Shown here piece by piece: positions 28,928 to 36,243 of a stretch of DNA of 64,000 bases (positions are counted from its first letter, which is position 1; the number at the start of each line of letters is the position of its first letter). Both the position numbers and the translations under genes were made by a program. The notes under the pieces were generated by a model that had not been told where the DNA came from, ran no database searches, and saw nothing but the letters and a program-made list of their open reading frames with translations. The DNA comes from Deltaproteobacteria bacterium (lineage in GTDB: Bacteria > Desulfobacterota > Binatia > Binatales > Binataceae), in contig JAJXZF010000023.1 in the NCBI GenBank assembly GCA_021780225.1, positions 1 to 64,000 on the forward strand, read 5' to 3'.

Positions 28928-30829
28928 TCAGAAACGCGCATACCACGGCCGCTCGCGCGGATCCTGCACTCCGAAATTGATATCGAAGGTCCGCAGCAGC
29001 GTGCCTTCGGCGTACCATAGCGCGAACCGCGCGTTCTCAAGGTCGATGTTGGCCGATACCTGATTGCCCTGCGCGGTGACAAGCTCGCTCTGGTATTGGA
29101 GCAGGTCGTGCGTGGTCGCCATGCCGACGCGGAACCGCACCTGTTCGTCGCGCAGCGATTTTTCGGCGAAATAGGTCGCTTCGCGCGTCGCTTCGGCGCG
29201 TTTCACGTCGGCCTCCAGATTGGCGAGAGCCGCCTCGATTCCCGTAACCGCCTGATTGAGCGCCGCACGATATTGCAAACGCGCCTGCTCGTAAACGACG
29301 CGCGACTGGGCGAGGGCGGACTTGGCCGCGGCGTTATCCAGCGGCATCTCGAACGTGATCACGGCGGCGTAATTGTAAAAGGATGCGCTCAGCAGTTTGT
29401 TGAGCGCGTCGCCGTAGGTGCCGCCGAACGGGAGCTTCTGGCCGTTGAATTTACCGGGCGTCGACGTCAGTCCGGGAACGTCGCAATTGGCGCCGGGCTG
29501 GCCGAAATTGCTGACGCAGGGGGTTGAGCCCGTCACGGCGGTGACGCCGAACTCCGTGCCCAGATTCAATTGCGGCAGCATCTGGTTTTCCTGATACTTC
29601 ACCTGGAGCATCGCGGTCCGGATCGACTCCCGCATCCCGGCCAATTGCGGGCTGTATTCGACCATTTTCTCGAGCGCGGTCTCCTCGTTGTCGGTAATCT
29701 CCCTTTTCGGATTCGGCTGGTCGGACGGCTCGACGTTCTCGGGCAGGAAAGTGCCCGCCGGATTCAGCATCACGTCTTGACGCAACTGCGAGCGCGAGCT
29801 TTTGAGCGCCGCTTCGGCGGCGTAAACGTTGGCTTCCGCGGTCGCCGCGGCGGATTGCGCTTCCTGCAGATCGATCGGGGCAAGCGTGCCGACCCGGACG
29901 CTGATTCGGTTCACCCGCACGAGATCGGAATTGAATTTCAGCGCGGACTCGGCGACTTGGAGATTTTCCTTGGCGCCGACCACCGCCCAATAATCATTGC
30001 CGATCCGCTGCACGAAATCCTGGAGCGCCGAGCCGTAGCTCCATTGCGCGTTGCGCTGCGCCGATTCGGCGAGCCGCACGTTGATGGTCGCGAAATCGAT
30101 GCCGAAATTCCGCATCAGCGGCTGGACCAGCGACGCTTCGAGCGTCGGCTGGTAGAGCGGATTCACCGAGGAAAATACGGAATTGGTATAGGTTCGGTTG
30201 TTGTCGAACGTGATGCCGAAAGTTCCGTTGGTAACCGCCGAAACTTTGTCGACCGCGAAATTCCAGTCGTAAAATTTTTGCGTGTAGGCGAGCGACCCCG
30301 GCGCCTGAAACGGCGAGGTGACGGGCGCAACGTCCTTGGCCGTGTCCAGTTGCGAGGTCATGTCGGGATCGAACGCGGCGTTGGCGGCGCGCACGCCCTC
30401 GGTCGCGGCGACCGGATCGAGCTCGACGGCCTGCAGCGCCGGATTGTTGCGGATCGCGATGTAAATCGCTTCCTTGAGCGAAATCAGGCGGGCGGAATTA
30501 TCGGCGGAACGCAGGTAGCGCTCGCTGATCAGCGATTCGGGCGGAATCTCCTCGGCGGGATTCCACTGGCGCGAGAACATGTCCGGGAGCGAGAGAATCG
30601 CGTTGCGTTCGAATTGATTGGCGGCGCTGGCGGGAACGTTGACCTGCGGCAACGCCATCTCGCCCTGCGGAATGGCCGAGGGAATCGCCTGCCCGCTAAT
30701 CGACGGGGCCTGGACGCCGGCCGTCCCGTACATCGAGGACGATTTATATTGAGCACGCGCCGGCGTGGCGTTCGCCAGACAAACCCATGCGGCGATCAGC
30801 GCGGTCAGTGCGTATATCCTTCGTGACAT
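28928..30829 (-). CDS. TolC-family outer-membrane efflux protein
   Basis: This outer-membrane channel protein of 633 residues is longer than TolC itself (about 490), owing to an N-terminal extension of about 100 residues. A signal peptide ends around ATPARAQ. The duplicated OEP repeats are visible: LISLKEAIYIAIRNNPALQAVELD near residues 115-138, and paired long helices rich in Ala, Gln and Arg, with a second repeat ending in SANIDLENARFALWYAEG. It is the only TolC-type gene in the left half of the window and is a plausible partner for the distant mdtABC pump. A strong AAGGAGG ribosome site lies 10 bases before the ATG. It ends 18 bp after the HPt frame, convergent with it. Confidence 0.88.
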   Translation of the reverse strand: MSRRIYALTALIAAWVCLANATPARAQYKSSSMYGTAGVQAPSISGQAIPSAIPQGEMALPQVNVPASAANQFERNAILSLPDMFSRQWNPAEEIPPESLISERYLRSADNSARLISLKEAIYIAIRNNPALQAVELDPVAATEGVRAANAAFDPDMTSQLDTAKDVAPVTSPFQAPGSLAYTQKFYDWNFAVDKVSAVTNGTFGITFDNNRTYTNSVFSSVNPLYQPTLEASLVQPLMRNFGIDFATINVRLAESAQRNAQWSYGSALQDFVQRIGNDYWAVVGAKENLQVAESALKFNSDLVRVNRISVRVGTLAPIDLQEAQSAAATAEANVYAAEAALKSSRSQLRQDVMLNPAGTFLPENVEPSDQPNPKREITDNEETALEKMVEYSPQLAGMRESIRTAMLQVKYQENQMLPQLNLGTEFGVTAVTGSTPCVSNFGQPGANCDVPGLTSTPGKFNGQKLPFGGTYGDALNKLLSASFYNYAAVITFEMPLDNAAAKSALAQSRVVYEQARLQYRAALNQAVTGIEAALANLEADVKRAEATREATYFAEKSLRDEQVRFRVGMATTHDLLQYQSELVTAQGNQVSANIDLENARFALWYAEGTLLRTFDINFGVQDPRERPWYARF

Positions 30830-31044
30830 CGTACGAGAGCCTCCTTCACAACCAGGCCGCCAGCGCGAAGCGGAATCTTTTCGACCGAACCAACTAGCGC
30901 AAAGCGCTTACGGAAGGAACCGGCCCGATGCGCCGCCACGACCGCCGTCGCGGCGCGCCCGTCCTGAGGACGCTTGCAACCCGATAGCGGCGCGATTATA
31001 GCCAAAGACTCCGGCAGGCTCCACGGCGGGCCTGCGGTTCCGGC

Positions 31045-31611
31045 ATGGCGAAGAAATTTCGGTTTATTTTGAGGTTGGCCGCGACAGCCGCGGTCGCCCT
31101 GACCTTCTTGATCGGACTTGGACCGTGGCGCTGGACGCTGGTATGGGCGCAGTTGCCGACCCCGAACCCGCTGGTCGCGCCCGTGCCGCCGCCGGCGGCG
31201 CCCTCTCAGCTGCCCGCGCCAATCACCACGGCGATTCAGCCGTCGCTGGCGCCCATGCCAACTCCGGCTCCCGCCTCGCCAACGCCGTCCGCGCGCAACT
31301 TCAACTGCAGTTGCTACGGCTTGGGAGCGCACACAAACTGGATGGGCCAGGTGATCGCGCCGAGCTCTTTCACGGCGAAACAATCGGCGCTCAAAGCCTG
31401 CCTGACCTATAATGAAACCCGCTCGCCCGAGTCGCCCTTCATGAACCCGAACGTATTCGGACAAAGCGCATTATTGGGTCAGCGGCCGCCGACGCTGCCG
31501 GGCTCGCAGCCGTTCGGACTTTCCAACGAGATGACGGAGGAAATGCCCGGCACGCTTAATTTTTCGACCCAGGCGCAACTTCAGAATTGCTCGAATTGCG
31601 TGTGCAACTAG
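31045..31611 (+). CDS. Exported protein of unknown function with Pro-rich linker and Cys-rich ends
   Basis: The function is not recognised. The 188 residues begin with a basic then hydrophobic segment (LRLAATAAVALTFLIGLG) that could be a signal peptide or anchor. A stretch of about 50 residues rich in Pro, Ala and Thr follows, which would be extended. A C-terminal part of about 105 residues has cysteines at both ends: NCSCYG near residue 90 and NCSNCVCN at the very C-terminus, plus KACL between. The pattern suggests disulfides or metal binding outside the cytoplasm. The gene lies 22 bp before the histidine phosphatase gene and diverges from the TolC gene. No ribosome site is obvious. Confidence 0.6.
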   Translation: MAKKFRFILRLAATAAVALTFLIGLGPWRWTLVWAQLPTPNPLVAPVPPPAAPSQLPAPITTAIQPSLAPMPTPAPASPTPSARNFNCSCYGLGAHTNWMGQVIAPSSFTAKQSALKACLTYNETRSPESPFMNPNVFGQSALLGQRPPTLPGSQPFGLSNEMTEEMPGTLNFSTQAQLQNCSNCVCN

Positions 31612-31633
31612 ACGGGGCGGGAGACTGCGGCCG

Positions 31634-32251
31634 ATGGGCAAATTAATCATGGTCCGTCACGGCGAAAGCGAGGGCAATCGCGATCGCCGTTTCACCATCT
31701 CGCCCGACGTGCCGCTGACGGAGCTGGGCCGCGAACAGGCGGGCCGGGCGGCGCTGCGAATCGCCGAGCGTTTCCGGCCGGTCAAGCTGATTTCCAGTCC
31801 ATTCCGCAGGGCCCGCCAGACCAGCGAAATAATCGGCGCAACGCTGGGTTTGGAGATCGAAGTGGTCAACGATCTTCACGAACGCGACCTCGGCGCGCTC
31901 AAAGGCGAATCTTACGACGTACTGCGCGAAATGGTTAAGCGCGACCCGGCGTATGACGCGGCGCAGGGATGGCTGTGGCGTCCCGAGCGGGGCGAAAGCT
32001 ACGAGGACGTCCGCAGCCGCGTGACCCGCGCCATCGACGAGATTCGCGCACGGCATCCCGCGGACGAAATCGTAATCGTGAGCCACGGCGGCGTGATGCT
32101 TTCGATGTGGGCGCACGTGACCGGACAATGGCACGGCGCGCATCTGCCGCCCAATTGCGGAATCGTGATGATCGAGCACGAAGACGGGCGTTTCGGGCCG
32201 CCGCGCATAATCGGCGACGAAGACGGGTCGGTTTCCGAAGCCGGCGGCTGA
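31634..32251 (+). CDS. Histidine phosphatase family protein (phosphoglycerate mutase-like)
   Basis: This is a phosphatase or mutase of 205 residues. The catalytic RHGES motif is at residues 8-12 (phospho-His9). SPFRRARQTSEI carries the second active-site Arg, the acidic motif ERDLGALKGE follows, and SHGGVM holds the second His near residue 150. The substrate may be a phosphorylated sugar, nucleotide or metabolite; the sequence does not tell. It lies 22 bp after the exported Cys-rich protein and ends convergent with recO. Confidence 0.87.
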   Translation: MGKLIMVRHGESEGNRDRRFTISPDVPLTELGREQAGRAALRIAERFRPVKLISSPFRRARQTSEIIGATLGLEIEVVNDLHERDLGALKGESYDVLREMVKRDPAYDAAQGWLWRPERGESYEDVRSRVTRAIDEIRARHPADEIVIVSHGGVMLSMWAHVTGQWHGAHLPPNCGIVMIEHEDGRFGPPRIIGDEDGSVSEAGG

Positions 32252-32281
32252 CCCCGCCAGCTTCGCTCGCAATTCAATTCG

Positions 32282-33037
32282 TCACATCAGCGAATCGAGC
32301 AGCGCGGCCGAGCGCAACCGGCGGTCAAGAATAGAACCAAGGAAGCGCGCGAGCGCAAGCGCGCCTTCGGCGCCCGCGTCGATCATCCCGGCGGCGTCCT
32401 CGACCGGAGCGCCGGCGAGTCCGGCCATCGCCGCGGCGTTTCCGGCCGACATCCGCACCGCGCCTTCCGGAGCATGCGCGCGGCATCGCGCGCACACCAC
32501 GCCGCCGCGCGCGACCACGAAATAGGCGGGGCCGCTCCCGTCCGGCGGCGCATTGCCGCAGACCCGGCATCGGGAGAAATCCAGACCGAAGCCGGCGACG
32601 CGCAAGAGGTTGAGCTCGAACGATTGGCGCATCGCCGCGCTCGCTCCCGCCCGGCCGATCGCGCCGAATGCGCGCACGACCGTCGTGTAGGCGTCGGCGG
32701 AGTCGGCGGCTTCGCCGGTCAGGGCGTCGGCAAGCTCCGCGATATAGCTGGCGAGCGCGATTTTGCCGAGGTCGTCATCAAGCACCGGCGCCGGCGCGGG
32801 CGGCGCTTCGGCGCGGGTGATAAAAACCAAATCGCCGTGCGGCCGGCGGCGGAAAAACAAAGTGACATGGGTAAGCGGTTCGAGCTTTCGTTCAAAGCGC
32901 CGGCGCGAGGATTTCGCGCCCTTCGCGATGCCGCCGAGTTTGCCGCAATCCCGCGTCAGGAGCGTGACGATCCGGTCGGATTCGGAATAGTCGCGGGCGC
33001 GCAGGACGATCGCGGGGGTGGTCTCCTCAGCCGGCAT
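32282..33037 (-). CDS. recO: DNA repair protein RecO
   Basis: RecO is a recombination mediator of 251 residues that helps RecR load RecA onto SSB-coated single strands in the RecF pathway. The N-terminal OB fold shows the family pattern IVLRARDYSESDRIVTLLTRDCGKLGGIAKGAKSSRRRF (key residues: R13, D16, the GKLGGIAKGA loop). A four-cysteine zinc-finger-like site follows, with CRVCG and CARC. The ATG at 33037 lies 7 bp after the stop of the RavA-like ATPase gene on the same strand, so the two are likely co-transcribed. Confidence 0.92.
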   Translation of the reverse strand: MPAEETTPAIVLRARDYSESDRIVTLLTRDCGKLGGIAKGAKSSRRRFERKLEPLTHVTLFFRRRPHGDLVFITRAEAPPAPAPVLDDDLGKIALASYIAELADALTGEAADSADAYTTVVRAFGAIGRAGASAAMRQSFELNLLRVAGFGLDFSRCRVCGNAPPDGSGPAYFVVARGGVVCARCRAHAPEGAVRMSAGNAAAMAGLAGAPVEDAAGMIDAGAEGALALARFLGSILDRRLRSAALLDSLM

Positions 33038-33044
33038 CGCGCGC

Positions 33045-34169
33045 CTACAAGGCCTCGCGCAGCAAGGTCTGTTGAATCTCCCTGACCTGCGCGCGCATCG
33101 CCGTGATTGCGCCGACCGGGCGGCCGTTTTCCCCGGCGTCGCGGATCAGATGGTCGAAACGATTGAGGATATTGGCGAGCTTGGCGTGCGCCTCGACCGC
33201 GGCACGCTTGCGCAGCTCGTCGCTTTCCCATTGGCGGGCGGCGTATTCGCGCAGTTCCTGACCCTGAATCAAAAGCTCGCGAGCTTCGTCCTCGAACCCT
33301 TTGACAAGGCGGCGAATGGCGTCGCGCACCTTCGGTATTTCTTCGGGGTCCTTCCAGAGCACGTGTTCGAGCAGGCCAAGATCGTCTTCAGCGACGCGGT
33401 CCCGCCCGCTGAGCATCGCATGCGCGCGCATCAGGCCAAGCGAATTTCGCCAGCGCCGATCGGAAACGACAATCTGCTCGGCGGCGAGCTGGCGGCGCAG
33501 CTCGGCGATCGCGCGCAGAATCGCGCCCGGAACCGGAATCGCCGCAGCCTCTTTGCGGAGAGCGTCGAGTTCGGCGAGCGTCAATGTCGTGCGCGCCGCC
33601 GCCGTCCCGCCCTCGAGCATCTTCAGGAAGCGGAACTCCTCGGCGATATAATCGACCATGAAGCGGAGCATGAAGCGGTCGTACAGCGCCGTCAGCTCCT
33701 CTTCGTCGGGCAGCTCGTTGGACGCGCCGAACATCGTGATCAGCGGCACGGCCATCCGTTCGCGCCCGTTGTGGAACATGCGTTCGTTGATCAGCGTCAG
33801 CAGCGCATTGAGGATGGAAGAGTTCGCCTTGAAGATTTCATCGAGAAACGCGATATGGGCTTCCGGCAGCTTGTGATCGGTCACGCGCCGATAATCGTCG
33901 TTTTCGAGCGCGCGCAGGCTCACCGCGCCGAAAATTTCCTCCGGCGTGGTGAAACGCGTGAGCAGCCATTGAAAATATCCGGCGCCTTCGATCCGGCGGC
34001 AGAGTTCGTCGGCGAGCATCGATTTGGCCGTGCCGGGCGGTCCAATGACAAGCACGTGGCTGGCCGACATGAGCGCGCACAGCGCGCCATCGACGAGTTC
34101 GGCGCGCTCCAGAAAAAGCTGATTCAGCTCGCCGCGAATCGCGACGAGTTTGCGCAGCGCTTCGGACAT
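33045..34169 (-). CDS. MoxR/RavA-type AAA+ ATPase
   Basis: This cytosolic AAA+ ATPase of 374 residues belongs to the RavA branch of the MoxR group, which are chaperone-like factors for metalloenzyme or membrane-complex assembly. Walker A GPPGTAKS is at residues 43-50, Walker B is IAFLDEI, and sensor 1 lies in MFGASNE. RavA normally pairs with the von Willebrand A protein ViaA; here the next gene is recO and no VWA gene follows. The ATG at 34169 is used (a TTG one codon upstream is an alternative) and it overlaps the stop codon of a possible 46-residue upstream frame as TGATG. Confidence 0.88.
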   Translation of the reverse strand: MSEALRKLVAIRGELNQLFLERAELVDGALCALMSASHVLVIGPPGTAKSMLADELCRRIEGAGYFQWLLTRFTTPEEIFGAVSLRALENDDYRRVTDHKLPEAHIAFLDEIFKANSSILNALLTLINERMFHNGRERMAVPLITMFGASNELPDEEELTALYDRFMLRFMVDYIAEEFRFLKMLEGGTAAARTTLTLAELDALRKEAAAIPVPGAILRAIAELRRQLAAEQIVVSDRRWRNSLGLMRAHAMLSGRDRVAEDDLGLLEHVLWKDPEEIPKVRDAIRRLVKGFEDEARELLIQGQELREYAARQWESDELRKRAAVEAHAKLANILNRFDHLIRDAGENGRPVGAITAMRAQVREIQQTLLREAL

Positions 34170-34309
34170 CAATTTGATTCCATCGGCGGCGATAAATCCG
34201 CCAGAAAATCTATCAAACCGCGCCGATCGGCGTAAGCCGCCGCGGCGCGCGCGGCGCGGCCTTGCCGGATCGCGCCGTCGGCGCTAGTAAGAATGTCAAG
34301 TAGCGCCAT
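34169..34309 (-). CDS. Possible 46-residue small protein coupled to the RavA-like gene
   Basis: An open frame of 46 codons starts at an ATG at 34309 and ends in TGA, which overlaps the ATG of the ATPase gene as TGATG. That arrangement is typical of translational coupling. The protein would be MALLDILTSADGAIRQGRAA at its start, with a charged, helical character. There is no clear ribosome site before it and no recognisable family, so it may also be only part of the leader. It fills most of the gap between the ATPase and the divergent CoA-transferase gene. Confidence 0.25.
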   Translation of the reverse strand: MALLDILTSADGAIRQGRAARAAAAYADRRGLIDFLADLSPPMESN

Positions 34310-34388
34310 ATAAATTCGCGCGCCGCCCGGCGGCGGGCGCATCACCACCCGAGCGCGCCGGAGCGCCGCTCGCGTCTGGAGATTGCCG

Positions 34389-35588
34389 ATGGAAAAAGCT
34401 TTGGCCGGAGTGAAGGTGCTGGACCTGACGCAGTTCGAGGCCGGCACGTCATGCACCGAGATGCTGGCGTGGCTCGGAGCGAACGTGATCAAAGTCGAAC
34501 CGCCGAAGATGGGCGAACAGGGACGCTGGATGCTGACCGAGAAGCCCGGCGTCGATTCCCACTACTTCATGCTGCTGAACGCGAACAAGCGCAGCGTGAC
34601 GCTCAACCTCAAATCGGAGCGCGGCAAGGAAATTTTCCGCGAACTGGTGAAGAAGGTCGATATCCTGACGGAAAACTATTCGCTCGGCGTGCTCGAAGGT
34701 CTGGGGCTCGGCTACGAGCGCCTGCGCGAGATAAATCCGCGCCTGATTTACCTGACGATCAAGGGATTTGGCGCGCACGGCCCGTACAGCAAATACAAAA
34801 GCTTCGACATGATCGCGCAGGCCACGGGCGGCGCGATGTCGATTACCGGATTTCCGGGGTCGCCGCCGCTCAAGCCGGGCCCGACGATCGGCGACACCGG
34901 CACCGGAATCCACGCGGCCTGCGGGGTGCTGGCGGCTTATATCCAGCGCGAGCGCACCGGCAAGGGCCAGCAAGTGGAAGTCGCGATGCAAGAGGCGGTT
35001 TTCAATTTCGTGCGCGTGCCGATGATGGGCACTTATATCACGCACGAGCCGACGCCGCGCGCCGGCAATCGCCTCGCGGCGGGCGCGATCGGAGACATCT
35101 ACAAATGCGCGCCCGGTGGACCGAACGACTACGCTTACATGATATGTACGACGCCCGACATGTTCGAGGCGCTGTGCAAGACGATCGGCCGTCCGGAGGT
35201 GTTCGAGGACCCGCGCTTCCGCGATCGCCGCGAGCGGGCGAAATATATCGAGGAGTTGTCGCGGATCATCGAAGACTGGACGTCGCGGCGCACCAAGCAC
35301 GAAGTGATGCGGCTGATGGGCGAAGCGGGCGTGCCGTGCGGCGCCGTGCTCGACAGCGTCGAATTGCTCAACGATCCGCATATGCGCGAGCGCGGCATGG
35401 TGGTGACGGTGGACCATCCGGCGCGGGGCGCATTCACGATGCCGGGCTGTCCGGTGCGGCTGGAGGATTCGCCCGTCGAGGTCAAGGCCGCGCCGCTGCT
35501 TGGCCAACACAATAACGAGGTCTATGGCGAACTTCTCGGCTATTCCGAGGCCGACTTGGCGGCGTTCAAGGAGCAGGGTATCCTGTAA
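34389..35588 (+). CDS. Class III CoA-transferase (CaiB/BaiF family)
   Basis: This enzyme of 399 residues moves CoA between acids, as in carnitine, formate/oxalate or bile-acid CoA transfer. It has the family start GVKVLDLTQFEAGTSCTEMLAWLGANVIKVEPP (key residues DLTQFEAG and KVEPP) and the N-terminal ENYSLGVLEGLGLGYERL motif. In formyl-CoA transferase the catalytic Asp lies in the motif MQDAV; here it reads MQEAVF with Glu202. Glu at this place occurs in part of the family. The ATG at 34389 is preceded by GGAG at 7 bases. It reads toward the TonB cluster, and the substrate is unknown. Confidence 0.88.
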   Translation: MEKALAGVKVLDLTQFEAGTSCTEMLAWLGANVIKVEPPKMGEQGRWMLTEKPGVDSHYFMLLNANKRSVTLNLKSERGKEIFRELVKKVDILTENYSLGVLEGLGLGYERLREINPRLIYLTIKGFGAHGPYSKYKSFDMIAQATGGAMSITGFPGSPPLKPGPTIGDTGTGIHAACGVLAAYIQRERTGKGQQVEVAMQEAVFNFVRVPMMGTYITHEPTPRAGNRLAAGAIGDIYKCAPGGPNDYAYMICTTPDMFEALCKTIGRPEVFEDPRFRDRRERAKYIEELSRIIEDWTSRRTKHEVMRLMGEAGVPCGAVLDSVELLNDPHMRERGMVVTVDHPARGAFTMPGCPVRLEDSPVEVKAAPLLGQHNNEVYGELLGYSEADLAAFKEQGIL

Positions 35589-35616
35589 CGCAACCGGGCG
35601 CCGTTCGACGCGGAGT

Positions 35617-35988
35617 ATGCGGACGGCGCCCGCCGCGAATCCCGTGACCAGCGCCAGACCATCCATGGAATGCGCCAAACGGCGGCGAAGGGCGTGCGTG
35701 CTGCTGATGGCGTTCGCGCTGGCGTTCGCGCAGATGGTGGCGGCGGGGCATTTCCATCGCGGCGATTCGACCAGGCGCGTCAGCGCTCCGGCGCAGGTCG
35801 CCCTGGACTCGTCGGCGTGTCCGCTATGCGCTTTCGCGTGCCATTCGCAGGTCAAACCGGCCGTCGCGCCCACGATAGATCGTTCCGTTTTGACGGCCCG
35901 GCTGACGACGGCCGTAACGATTCAGCGCGTATTCGGCGCGCCGTTTTCCGCATGGCGTACCCGCGCCCCTCCCGCAATCCTTCTCTAA
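35617..35988 (+). CDS. Small exported Cys/His protein (DUF2946-like) ahead of the TonB receptor
   Basis: This predicted protein has 123 residues. Basic residues (KRRRR) precede a hydrophobic segment (ACVLLMAFALAFAQMVAAG). A short mature part contains GHFH and the cluster CPLCAFACH, and it ends with a RAPP motif. The pattern of a His pair, CPxC and a C-terminal RxPP resembles DUF2946-type proteins, which are often next to TonB receptors and linked to copper. This is a resemblance by eye. The start could also be the ATG at 35665. It lies 255 bp before the TonB-dependent receptor on the same strand, with a strong hairpin in between. Confidence 0.55.
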   Translation: MRTAPAANPVTSARPSMECAKRRRRACVLLMAFALAFAQMVAAGHFHRGDSTRRVSAPAQVALDSSACPLCAFACHSQVKPAVAPTIDRSVLTARLTTAVTIQRVFGAPFSAWRTRAPPAILL

Positions 35989-36017
35989 TCGCCGTTCGAT
36001 AACATTTTAATTTTCCC

Positions 36018-36049
36018 ATCCCGCACGCGGTCGCAGCCGCGTGCGGGAT
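36018..36049. terminator. Perfect 13-bp hairpin between the small Cys/His gene and the TonB receptor
   Basis: Arms ATCCCGCACGCGG and CCGCGTGCGGGAT are fully complementary around a 6-base loop (TCGCAG). The hairpin lies 30 bp after the stop of the small gene. There is no T-run after it, so it may be a weak terminator, an RNA-stability element or an attenuator that lowers expression of the receptor relative to the small gene. Confidence 0.5.
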
Positions 36050-36243
36050 AGCGCGTCGCCGAATTGGTTCCGCGGCGATCGCGGCTGGCAAAGGCGGCGT
36101 CTCATCCGGATGTTCGCGGAGATGACCGTATCGATCTCGACGGACCCGTCGAGCGGCCAAACGGGAAGCGTCCGAAGGCGTGCAGGCATTCGCACGCGGA
36201 ATCTGATTCACATGCGGCGTCGATTCGGGACGAGCGGTTCGTG

